Source of the DNA: BOG-908 sp963848205 | GTDB lineage: Bacteria; Pseudomonadota; Alphaproteobacteria; Acetobacterales; Acetobacteraceae | DNA length: 64,000 nt | Reading direction: 5' to 3' | Assembly: GCA_963848205.1 (NCBI GenBank) | Contig: CAWKCV010000001.1 | Span: 62,001-126,000, forward strand | In this document: positions 16,533-24,076 of the stretch, one piece after another | Layout: the number at the start of each line of letters is the position of its first letter | Numbering within the stretch: the first letter of the stretch is position 1 | Position numbers and translations under genes: made by a program | The notes under the pieces: model-generated | What the model was told of the DNA's origin: nothing | The model's database searches: none | What the model saw: only the letters and a program-made list of their open reading frames with translations

Positions 16533-17288
16533 TCAGCCCATTCGGCGGAGCATCCGCTCTACGAGGCGGGGCACGGCGGGGCGCTCACGGTTGAGGATCC
16601 CGCCCAGCACCAAGCCGCCCGCCTCCTGCACGCGCGCCACCGACGCACGGCCGTCCCGTACCGACGATCTTCCGCCCTGCATCACCAGCGCCACGCCACC
16701 ATGCAGCGCCGAACACAGATCGGGCGTGTCGCGATACGGCATCACCGGCGCCATATCCACCACCGCGGCATCCACATAGCCCAGCAATTCCACCAGCAGT
16801 CCCCGCAGGCCGGCTTGGTCCATCGCACCCAAATCACGCTGGCAGGCCGGCAGCACCACGATGTTCCTGTGCTCGCCCGCCATCTGCAACGCCCCGCCCA
16901 AGGCGACCCGACGCGCCAGCACATCGGCCAGCCCCGGCCCGTCCGGCAACCCATACAGCCGACGCAGGCACGCGCTGCGCTGGTTCGCCTCCACCAGCAC
17001 CACCCGCTTGCCGAAACTCTGCGCCAGGCAAACCGCCAGCGCGCGCGCCACCGTGGTCGCCCCCTCACCATGCCGCAGGGAGGCCACACCCACGGCTGTC
17101 ATCCCGGCGGGTGCCGCCGCCATCGCCTGCGTCGCTACCCCCAGCATCGTCCCCGGATCGAGCGTCACGACACCCGCCTCCAGCGTCGGCAACAGCGAAT
17201 CGCCCCACCCGCCCTCGCCCGGCAGCATGAGCTCGCCACGCTCGGTCATCGCCGGCATGGACACGTCGCGGAGTGCCGGCAGGCTCAC
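16533..17288 (-). CDS. BY-kinase-like (CpsD/CapB) ATPase, degenerate P-loop
   Basis: Protein of 251 residues with the fold of cytoplasmic bacterial tyrosine kinases paired with Wzz-type proteins in exopolysaccharide export. The Walker A equivalent reads SLRHGEGATTVARAL, with Ala where the catalytic Lys should be (normally GEGKST or GEGKTT). The Walker A' position reads VVLVEANQR instead of the usual DADLR form. Walker B-like AAVVDMAPV is present. No Tyr cluster is seen at the C-terminus. ATP hydrolysis and autophosphorylation are therefore doubtful, and a structural or regulatory role is more likely. The GTG start overlaps the Wzz-like stop by four bases. Confidence 0.7.
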   Translation of the reverse strand: MSLPALRDVSMPAMTERGELMLPGEGGWGDSLLPTLEAGVVTLDPGTMLGVATQAMAAAPAGMTAVGVASLRHGEGATTVARALAVCLAQSFGKRVVLVEANQRSACLRRLYGLPDGPGLADVLARRVALGGALQMAGEHRNIVVLPACQRDLGAMDQAGLRGLLVELLGYVDAAVVDMAPVMPYRDTPDLCSALHGGVALVMQGGRSSVRDGRASVARVQEAGGLVLGGILNRERPAVPRLVERMLRRMG

Positions 17289-18664
17289 CGCAATTGCGCC
17301 AACGGCACGTCGCCCAGGCGCGCCAGCACGTCCAGCCCCAGCCGGCCCGACACATCGAGCGTCCCCTCGATCGTCCTGCGCCTCGCCTCCGCCCAGAACG
17401 CCAGCCCCACCCCGGCCAGCAATCCCAGCAGTGCCATCCCGCCCATCACCAAGCCCGGCCCCGGCCAGTCCGCCGCCGCCGGTGGCACCGCCTGGCTCAC
17501 CACGCGCGCGCCGCCCACCGCCTGCCAGCCCGACTCCGTATGCGCATGCGCCGCGGCCACCTCCTGCTGCGCCTGCGCCAAGCGCGCCATCTTCTCCTGC
17601 CGCGCTTGCCCCAGCAGGTCGGTCTCCGACATATGCTTGTCGAGCGCACGCAGCGTCGCGTCGTCATCGGCAATCCCGGCTTCCAGCTTGCCAAGCCGGT
17701 CGTCCAGCACGCTCACATCGCGCTGCGCCGCCTCGCGCGCGACGGCATAATTCTGCTCCCGCACCCGCGCGATCTCGCGATCCAGCGCGCGCATCTCGGC
17801 ACTATCCGCCCGCCCGGCACTCAGCAACTGCCCGCGCTTGTCCAGCAACGCGGTGAACCCCGCCGCCAATGGCCGCGCACTGTCGCCACCCGCAATCCAC
17901 CCGCCACTGCCATAGCTTTGCTCGAGCGACTCCAGCTTCTGCTGCGCCAGCGCCCGGCTCAGCCGAACCGTGTCGGCCATACCGCGCGCCTGCGTCAGCC
18001 GCATGTCGATCCGCCCACGCTCCGCCCGCGCGGCATCGCCATCCATCGCCGGCCCGAGCGCGCCCGCCTGCCGGTCGAGATCGCGCATCTCCGCCTGCGC
18101 CGCCTCCAGCTTCACCTGCGCCCGGCCCAATATCTCCAGCGCATCCGCACTGTCGCTGCCCGTCTGCTGATACGCGCCGACCACCGCATTGAGCGCGGTC
18201 GCGGCAAACACCGGGTCATCCCAACCGAAACTCACCACCACCACGTCCGTATCGCCGGCCACCCGCACACGCAGCGCCTGCTCCACCTGACGGGCCAGCT
18301 CGTCCGCCGTCGGCACCGGAGAGGCACCCGCCAGCGACCGTCCCCACGCGCCGCCGAACCGGCGCAGCGCCTGGCCCATCACACCCGGCCGATCGCCCGG
18401 CAGCACCGCCTGGATCACCGGCAGCACACGCCGCACCAACCCAGGATCGCGCAACAATTCCGCCTGGTCGCGCGCCGCCCTGCCCGACCCATCGGTCCCG
18501 GGCGCCACCGCCAGCCGGACCACCGCCGTATAGCGCGCCGGCCATAGTGTGGTCGCCGTCACGCCGGCCGCCGCAAAGCACAGCACCACCCAGGCAATCA
18601 GCCCGGCCCGCCTGAAGAAAAGCTGGGCGACATCCAGCAGCAATATGCGTTCGGCGCCGGTCAC
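17285..18664 (-). CDS. Wzz-like polysaccharide chain-length determinant
   Basis: Inner-membrane polysaccharide co-polymerase of 459 residues. There is an N-terminal membrane segment (about residues 15-38, AGLIAWVVLCFAAAGVTATT), a large periplasmic part with long coiled coils (roughly 160-370), and a C-terminal segment LVMGGMALLGLLAGVGLAFW, then a short cytoplasmic tail. The GTG start is chosen for its GGGAG site six bases upstream; much longer frames run into the divergent cyclopropane synthase gene. It is cotranscribed with the BY-kinase-like gene through a GTGA overlap, a split Wzc arrangement. Confidence 0.8.
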   Translation of the reverse strand: MTGAERILLLDVAQLFFRRAGLIAWVVLCFAAAGVTATTLWPARYTAVVRLAVAPGTDGSGRAARDQAELLRDPGLVRRVLPVIQAVLPGDRPGVMGQALRRFGGAWGRSLAGASPVPTADELARQVEQALRVRVAGDTDVVVVSFGWDDPVFAATALNAVVGAYQQTGSDSADALEILGRAQVKLEAAQAEMRDLDRQAGALGPAMDGDAARAERGRIDMRLTQARGMADTVRLSRALAQQKLESLEQSYGSGGWIAGGDSARPLAAGFTALLDKRGQLLSAGRADSAEMRALDREIARVREQNYAVAREAAQRDVSVLDDRLGKLEAGIADDDATLRALDKHMSETDLLGQARQEKMARLAQAQQEVAAAHAHTESGWQAVGGARVVSQAVPPAAADWPGPGLVMGGMALLGLLAGVGLAFWAEARRRTIEGTLDVSGRLGLDVLARLGDVPLAQLR

Positions 18665-18805
18665 GGTCTGCTCCCAATACACGCTTGCGTGATGTAGCGC
18701 CAAAACCTGCCACACTCCAACGCCAACCAGCATCCCGACGTGCCGCCGTATCCGAATCCCGCCGCCCGCGTTAGGAACGCGACACAACTTCGGGTTTCCT
18801 CGCCG

Positions 18806-20068
18806 ATGCGCGCCCTCATCGACGCCATCCTCACGCGCTTCGTCACCGCCGGCCAACTCACCGTCCGCTACCCGGACGGAAAAGTCGCAACCTATGGTCC
18901 CGGCGGCCACCCCAACGCTGGCGCCACCATCACTACCTGGCGCACCATCCGCGGCCTGCTTACGAACCCCGCTCTCGTCTTTGGCGAAGCCTTCGTCTCC
19001 GGCGAACTCGTCCCGCTCGACTGCGACCTCGAAGACATCCTCGACCTGCTGTTCGGCAACATCGCCAATGGCGGCCAACATCCCGGCTTGGCCATGCGCC
19101 GCACCATCGCCCGCGCACTCCGCCAAGTAGCCCAATACAACCCGATCCCGCGCGCCCGCCGCAACGTTGCCTCGCATTACGACCTCAACGGCCGTCTCTA
19201 TTCGCTCTTTCTCGACCGCGACAGAAACTACTCGTGCGCCTACTTCCCCACCGGAACCGAAACCCTCGAGGAAGCCCAGGCCGCCAAAAAGCACCACATC
19301 GCCGCCAAGCTCTGCCTCGACCAGCCCGGCCTGCACGTGCTCGACATCGGCTCCGGCTGGGGCGGCATGGCCATCACCCTGGCGCAGGATTTCTCCGCCC
19401 GTGTAACAGGGATCACGCTCTCGCAGGAGCAACTCGAAGCCTCCCGCGCCCGCGCCGAAGCCGCCGGCGTCTCCCACCTCGTCCGCTTCGAACTGCTCGA
19501 CTACCGCACCGTCACCGGCACCTACGACCGCATCGTCTCCATCGGCATGTTCGAACATGTCGGCATCACCCACTACGCCGAATATTTCCGCATCATCCGC
19601 CGCCTCCTCACCGAAGACGGCGTCGCCCTCATCCACGCCATTGGCCGCAGCGACGGCCCGGCCGTCACCAACCCCTGGATCACCCGGCACATCTTCCCCG
19701 GCGGCTACTCCCCCGCGCTGTCGGAAGTCTTCCGCGCCGTCGAACGCGAAAAGCTCATCGCCACCGACGTCGAAATCCTCCGCCTGCACTACGCCGAAAC
19801 CATCCGCCACTGGCGCCGCCGTTTCGACGCCAACCGCGACGCCATCGCCGCCCTCTACGACGATCGTTTCACCCGGTTATTCGAGCTTTATCTCGTGGGA
19901 AGCGAGTATTCGTTCCGGCACCTGAACCACATGGTGTGGCAGTTGCAGCTGGCGCGGCATCAGGCGGCGACGCCGCTCACGCGGGATTATATGAACCAGG
20001 AAGGCAAGCAGTCCTTTTTTGAAAAAAAGGACCAAAAAACTTTTGTTAATTCGGCTTACGCCGGTTGA
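18806..20068 (+). CDS. cfa: Cyclopropane-fatty-acyl-phospholipid synthase
   Basis: Methylates double bonds of membrane phospholipid acyl chains using S-adenosylmethionine, often for acid tolerance. The 420-residue protein has an N-terminal lipid-binding domain, SAM motif I LHVLDIGSGWGG near residue 180, GITLSQEQL, and DRIVSIGMFEHVG. The start MRALIDAILTRF was chosen over an upstream frame that overlaps the divergent Wzz-like gene. The natural protein seems to end near DYMNQ. The last 20 or so residues (beginning EGKQSFFEKKDQ) are encoded by an intergenic repeat element that has displaced the original stop codon. Confidence 0.92.
   Translation: MRALIDAILTRFVTAGQLTVRYPDGKVATYGPGGHPNAGATITTWRTIRGLLTNPALVFGEAFVSGELVPLDCDLEDILDLLFGNIANGGQHPGLAMRRTIARALRQVAQYNPIPRARRNVASHYDLNGRLYSLFLDRDRNYSCAYFPTGTETLEEAQAAKKHHIAAKLCLDQPGLHVLDIGSGWGGMAITLAQDFSARVTGITLSQEQLEASRARAEAAGVSHLVRFELLDYRTVTGTYDRIVSIGMFEHVGITHYAEYFRIIRRLLTEDGVALIHAIGRSDGPAVTNPWITRHIFPGGYSPALSEVFRAVEREKLIATDVEILRLHYAETIRHWRRRFDANRDAIAALYDDRFTRLFELYLVGSEYSFRHLNHMVWQLQLARHQAATPLTRDYMNQEGKQSFFEKKDQKTFVNSAYAG
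19998..20047 (+). repeat. Hairpin element, copy 4 (type A), inside the cfa 3' end
   Basis: AGGAAGGCAAGCA, then stem-loop GTCCTTTTT, TGAA, AAAAAGGAC (20011-20032), then CAAAAAACTTTTGTT. It lies in frame within the end of cfa. The CGCTGTCGCG tail is missing. Confidence 0.85.
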
Positions 20069-20104
20069 GCATCTGCTTGTAGAAACACCGCTCGGGGGTT
20101 GGGG

Positions 20105-21814
20105 ATGCCAGCAGAGTTCCGTTTGATATCGGAAGCATCCGACTACGCCTCAGTGCTTCCCTCATCGATCGAGGTGCCACAGCCACCACGCTTCACTTTC
20201 GGCGCGCCCCCCGCTTCAGTCATGTCGACCTATTTCAGGTCGACATACCTGCATGGGATCGGGATTTATGCCGCCGATGGGCTCGTCTGGCGCAACGGAT
20301 TTATCGCCGACGCAAGCGGCACGCTGCTCATCGGTGGCGAGATACAAATACATCCCGGCCATGTCGAGGCGCTGCCAGCCTCAACTCGCGAGATGTTCGT
20401 CAGTGCCCCAATACATCGCGTGCAAGGCAAAGCCGCCGCCATCGTACCCCACGGCGACGCTTATCGAATTTATGGTCATTGGTTGGTCGATATTTTGCCG
20501 AAGCTAGCGGTTCTGCAGGCGGCCGGAGAAGACCTGGCGGCCTTGCACTACCCCATACCGCAAGACACACCCGCTTTCGCACGCGAGTTGCTAACTTTCT
20601 TCGGCGTGCCGCCCGACCGAATAGTGCCGGTGACGACCGGCCACCGGTTTGTCGCTGATAGGCTGATGATCCCGACCCTGCTCCACCGCGGCGTACGCGT
20701 CTCATCCCTGATGAGCGATGCAGCAAGGATGTTCCAGGATCGTCTGAAAGCGACGGGGCACTGGCTTGCGCCAGCCAAGGGCGAATCCCGCATCTTTGTC
20801 GCGCGTCGCGGCCGCAACAGAGCCTTGACCAATCGCTCCAAAATCGAGGAACTAGCAAAGGAATTCGGCTTCAAAATCGTCTATCCGGAAGACCGGCCAT
20901 TGGCAGGTCAGTTCGCATTATTTGCCGGTGCACGCGAGATCCTGGGTGAGTATGGCTCCGCTTTCCACAGCTCTCTGTTTTCCGAACCAGGTACGGTCGT
21001 CTGCGCGCTGCGTGGCGACCAGGTCCATCCCGGCTTTATCCAGTCCGGCCTAGGGTTTGTTTTGAAGCAGCCCACCGGTTACGTTTTCGGAGCGAGCGAT
21101 GGGGACGATTATGCGTTCGCCATGAACGAAGATGCGGTGCGCGACTGCCTGCGCATCGTATTCGACAAGAACAATGGCCTTGCCCGTTCAGCGCTGCACG
21201 ATCTACCGCAACCAGCATCGGTGCCAGTGCCGGTGCCAACGCCATCGATCCAAGCGCCCGCAATCATCGAGACGCCCAAACCAAGCGGATCATTCTTCCG
21301 TCGTTTGTTCTCGAAATACGCGGCTGTAAAAGAGCATCGTTCCGTGGTGCAAATTCCGCCAAATGTCGACGCAACGATCTTCGTGCACGCACATCTGCAA
21401 ACACGCGGCGATACGGAGAGCACTCCGGATGGCTGGGTGGGCGTGCCTGGCAGCAAGCTCGCCATCGAGGGCGTGACCGTCAGTATCGAGCCACGCGACT
21501 GGTCCGATCATCTGACCTGCCAACTCGTGCGTCGAGACGGTTCCCTGTCGGAGCCGGTGAGAGCTGGCTTATACTGCGGAACCCGAGGCCAGAACGCTCC
21601 AGTGCACGGGATTCTCTTGCGTGCGGACGGGCCTCTCATGACCGACTACTCGATCCTGGTGGAAGCGTGCTTTTTGGACGGATCGAGATCAGGCCCCATA
21701 CCGGCTGGAACGATCGTCCAGTCGAAGTCCGGTGCGGCGCTCGAAGCGCTACGCATCGTGCTGGTGCGAGGCGGCCGCCCTCCAGGCCTGCACACACTAT
21801 TGCGGCCGGCCTAG
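20105..21814 (+). CDS. Family 61 glycosyltransferase with C-terminal extension
   Basis: Protein of 569 residues. Residues about 100-340 match the GT61 (DUF563) fold: YRIYGHWLVDILPKL, then SRIFVARRGRNRALTN, then GEYGSAFHSSLFSEPGTVV, the equivalent of the usual HGAGLTN...PPG region. A Pro-rich linker (about 380-405) leads to a separate domain of about 165 residues that was not recognised. GT61 enzymes add pentoses or hexosamines to surface glycans; the acceptor is unknown. No signal peptide is seen. It precedes hisF, where hisA is often found. Confidence 0.7.
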   Translation: MPAEFRLISEASDYASVLPSSIEVPQPPRFTFGAPPASVMSTYFRSTYLHGIGIYAADGLVWRNGFIADASGTLLIGGEIQIHPGHVEALPASTREMFVSAPIHRVQGKAAAIVPHGDAYRIYGHWLVDILPKLAVLQAAGEDLAALHYPIPQDTPAFARELLTFFGVPPDRIVPVTTGHRFVADRLMIPTLLHRGVRVSSLMSDAARMFQDRLKATGHWLAPAKGESRIFVARRGRNRALTNRSKIEELAKEFGFKIVYPEDRPLAGQFALFAGAREILGEYGSAFHSSLFSEPGTVVCALRGDQVHPGFIQSGLGFVLKQPTGYVFGASDGDDYAFAMNEDAVRDCLRIVFDKNNGLARSALHDLPQPASVPVPVPTPSIQAPAIIETPKPSGSFFRRLFSKYAAVKEHRSVVQIPPNVDATIFVHAHLQTRGDTESTPDGWVGVPGSKLAIEGVTVSIEPRDWSDHLTCQLVRRDGSLSEPVRAGLYCGTRGQNAPVHGILLRADGPLMTDYSILVEACFLDGSRSGPIPAGTIVQSKSGAALEALRIVLVRGGRPPGLHTLLRPA

Positions 21815-21885
21815 CCGTCCGCAGCGCGCATTCGATACAGGCAAGTGAAACCAGACGAACATCTCTCGAGAGAAGAAGGCCCTCC

Positions 21886-22662
21886 TTGCTGAAACTCCGC
21901 ATCATCCCCTGCCTCGACGTCGCGAACGGCCGCGTCGTCAAAGGCGTCAACTTCGTCAATCTGCGCGACGCCGGCGATCCCGTCGAACAAGCCGCCATCT
22001 ACGACCAGGCCGGCGCCGACGAGCTCACCTTCCTCGACATCACCGCCAGCCACGAACAGCGCGACACCATCCTCGACGTCGTCAGCCGCACCGCCGCGCG
22101 CATCTTCCTCCCCTTCACCGTTGGCGGCGGCATCCGCTCGACCGCCGACATGCGGCGCCTCCTGCTCGCCGGCGCCGACAAATGCGCCATCAACTCCGCC
22201 GCCGTCAGCCGCCCCGAACTCATCGCGGACGCCGCCCAGACCTTCGGCAGCCAATGCGTCGTCGCCGCCGTCGATGCCCGCGCCACCAGCCCCGGCCACT
22301 GGGAAGTCTTCACCCACGGCGGCCGCACCCCCACCGGCCTCGACGCAGTCGCCTGGTGCCAGCAACTGCAATCCCTGGGCGCCGGCGAGATATTGCTTAC
22401 CAGCATGGACCGCGACGGCACCCAGGCCGGCTTCGACACCGACCTGCTGCGCGCCGTCTGCGCCGCCACCACACTCCCCATCGTCGCCAGCGGCGGCGTC
22501 GGCACTACCGACCATCTCATCGAGGGCGCCCGCGCCGGTGCCACCGGATTGCTGGCGGCGAGCATCTTTCATTTTGGAGCGATCAGCATCGCGCAAGCCA
22601 AGGCGGCGCTTGCGGTTGCGGGGCTGCCTGTCAGACAAGGGACTGAAGCTGTTCTTTCTTGA
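21886..22662 (+). CDS. hisF: Imidazole glycerol phosphate synthase cyclase subunit
   Basis: Uses ammonia from HisH to close the imidazole ring in histidine biosynthesis. The 258-residue TIM barrel begins MLKLRIIPCLDVANGRVVKG with the catalytic Asp of CLDV, and has FTVGGGIRS, LLTSMDRDGT (second catalytic Asp) and IVASGGVG phosphate loops. The start is TTG with AAGAAGG upstream. Its last codons and stop (VLS) run into a repeat element. hisE follows after 72 bases; hisH and hisA are not in the window. Confidence 0.95.
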   Translation: MLKLRIIPCLDVANGRVVKGVNFVNLRDAGDPVEQAAIYDQAGADELTFLDITASHEQRDTILDVVSRTAARIFLPFTVGGGIRSTADMRRLLLAGADKCAINSAAVSRPELIADAAQTFGSQCVVAAVDARATSPGHWEVFTHGGRTPTGLDAVAWCQQLQSLGAGEILLTSMDRDGTQAGFDTDLLRAVCAATTLPIVASGGVGTTDHLIEGARAGATGLLAASIFHFGAISIAQAKAALAVAGLPVRQGTEAVLS

Positions 22663-22699
22663 ACAAAGAACCAAAAAAACTTTTGCTCAGGCTATCGCA
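22641..22699 (+). repeat. Intergenic hairpin element, copy 5 (type A variant)
   Basis: Stem GTTCTTT/AAAGAAC (22651-22671) instead of GTCC/GGAC shows paired changes in both arms. It is followed by CAAAAAAACTTTTGCTC and a diverged tail (GGCTATCGC). It overlaps the hisF stop codon. Confidence 0.8.
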
Positions 22700-22734
22700 G
22701 ACTTCGGGATAAGCACGCGTCGAGGACTTGATCA

Positions 22735-23136
22735 TTGGCTAAAAAGAACCGACCGTCCGACCCGGCTCCCGTCTCTACCGGCGTCTCCCCAAAGGTGCTC
22801 GACCGGCTCTGGGAAGTCGTGCTCTCCCGCCGCGACGCCGACCAGTCCACCAGCCACTCCGCCCGCCTGCTCTCGCGCGGCACGCCCAAAGTCGCCCAGA
22901 AATTCGGCGAGGAAGCCGTCGAGTGCCTCATCGAAGCAGTCGCAGGCAACAAGGACGCACTCGTCGCCGAAAGTGCCGACGTCCTGTATCACCTGCTCGT
23001 CCTGTGGGTCTCCGCCGGCGTCCATCCGTCCGAGGTGTGGGGCGAGCTCGAACGCCGCGAAGGCATTTCGGGCGTGGCTGAGAAAGCCGCCAGACGCGCG
23101 CTGCCGCCGGGGCCGCCTACGCGGAAGATTCCGTGA
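22735..23136 (+). CDS. hisE: Phosphoribosyl-ATP pyrophosphatase
   Basis: Hydrolyses phosphoribosyl-ATP to phosphoribosyl-AMP, the second step of histidine synthesis. The 133-residue all-alpha protein carries the MazG-like metal-binding motif GEEAVECLIEAVAGN and ESADVLYHLLVLW. It starts with TTG; GAGGA lies about nine bases upstream. The order hisF-hisE-HIT is conserved in alphaproteobacteria. Two repeat elements follow. Confidence 0.93.
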   Translation: MAKKNRPSDPAPVSTGVSPKVLDRLWEVVLSRRDADQSTSHSARLLSRGTPKVAQKFGEEAVECLIEAVAGNKDALVAESADVLYHLLVLWVSAGVHPSEVWGELERREGISGVAEKAARRALPPGPPTRKIP

Positions 23137-23148
23137 TGCACACGAAAA

Positions 23149-23210
23149 AAGGCGAGCAGTCCTTTTTCGAAAAAAGGACCAGAAAACTTCTGTTCCGCTG
23201 TCGCGTGCTC
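23149..23210 (+). repeat. Intergenic hairpin element, copy 6 (type A)
   Basis: GGCGAGCA, stem-loop GTCCTTTTT, CGA, AAAAAGGAC (23159-23179), then CAGAAAACTTCTGTTCCGCTGTCGCGTGCTC. Forms an inverted pair with copy 7. Confidence 0.85.
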
Positions 23211-23231
23211 ACCCCGGAATCCACGACATCG

Positions 23232-23284
23232 TGACAAAAGTCTTTTGCTTCTTTTCTTCAGAAAGGAAGGCCTTCCTTGAACCC
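23232..23284 (-). repeat. Intergenic hairpin element, copy 7 (type B)
   Basis: Minus-strand copy with stem-loop CTTCTTTTCTTCAGAAAGGAAG (23248-23269). It faces copy 6, with the tails toward each other. It ends about 20 bases before the HIT gene. Confidence 0.85.
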
Positions 23285-23305
23285 TCGACTCAAAAAGGAA
23301 CAAAA

Positions 23306-23680
23306 ATGCCCGTGCCCGGCCTAGGCGCCTATGACGACACCAACATTTTTGCCCGCATCCTGCGCGGCGAGATACCCAGCCGCCGCGTCTATGAGGACGA
23401 GTTCGCGCTGGCCTTCTACGACATAAACCCGCAGGCCCCGGTCCACGTCCTGGTCATTCCCAGAACGCCGCACATCTCGCTGGCCGATTTTGCGACAAGC
23501 GCGCCGGCCGCAACGGTCGGCGGCTTCTTCCGCGCTGTCGCCCTGGTCGCGCGCCAACTGGAATTGGAACTGCCAGGCTACCGCATCCTCGCCAACATGG
23601 GCCACCATGCCCACCAGGAAGTCCCCCACTTCCACGTCCATATCTTCGGCGGCCGCCCCCTGGGCGCCATGCTGCCTTAA
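23306..23680 (+). CDS. HIT family nucleotide hydrolase or transferase
   Basis: Protein of 124 residues, Hint-like. The catalytic triad motif HFHVHIFGG is near the C-terminus, and the N-terminal part has NIFARILRGEIPSRRVYED, as in Hint purine nucleoside phosphoramidases. The ATG has AAGGAAC just upstream. It follows hisE as in many relatives, although no direct histidine role is known. The longer open frame upstream passes through repeat elements and hisE in another frame and is not the gene. Confidence 0.92.
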   Translation: MPVPGLGAYDDTNIFARILRGEIPSRRVYEDEFALAFYDINPQAPVHVLVIPRTPHISLADFATSAPAATVGGFFRAVALVARQLELELPGYRILANMGHHAHQEVPHFHVHIFGGRPLGAMLP

Positions 23681-23724
23681 CCTTAAAGTTTTTTGCTCTT
23701 TTTTTAAAATAGGACTGCTTCCTT
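23681..23724 (-). repeat. Intergenic hairpin element, copy 8 (degenerate)
   Basis: AAGTTTTTTGCTCTTTTTTTAAAATAGGACTGCTTCC keeps the outline of a type A copy on the minus strand, but the stem is decayed. It lies between two convergent genes and touches the stop codon of each. Confidence 0.6.
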
Positions 23725-24076
23725 ACTGATACTCATCCTGCAAATCCGCCTCCAAAGTATTCATCGAAGCCCGGGAGAACAGCTCCTCCGCCTCCTCGTC
23801 CTCCTGCTTGGGCGGCGCCGCCAAAACCTCCACCATCCGGTCCATCTCCGGATCGCATAAATACCCTTTCAGCCAGTCGATATGCCCCGCTTCATCCTCG
23901 AAGAACCCGGCCACCAGATCCTGGCTGTCGATCCCGATCGCCGCATGCCAAACGGCCGAGGCCGCCGCACCGCCGCGACCCAACTGTCCGGGCCCTGTCG
24001 CCAGCGATCGCCCTGCTCCGGGCGTCAACCGGGCCGCCAGACCATCCAGCACGAACGCCGCTATCTTGCGAACCAT
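23723..24076 (-). CDS. Hypothetical protein
   Basis: Protein of 117 residues, not recognised. The N-terminal half is Ala/Gly-rich and contains SAVWHAAIGIDSQDLVAGFFEDEAGH; the C-terminal third is very acidic (KQEDEEAEELFSR). It has no signal peptide or clear membrane segment. The start at MVRKIAAFVLDG overlaps the end of the upstream glycosyltransferase gene by 16 bases, which suggests coupled translation and a shared transcript with the peptidase-glycosyltransferase pair. A longer frame upstream is possible but less likely. Confidence 0.5.
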   Translation of the reverse strand: MVRKIAAFVLDGLAARLTPGAGRSLATGPGQLGRGGAAASAVWHAAIGIDSQDLVAGFFEDEAGHIDWLKGYLCDPEMDRMVEVLAAPPKQEDEEAEELFSRASMNTLEADLQDEYQ

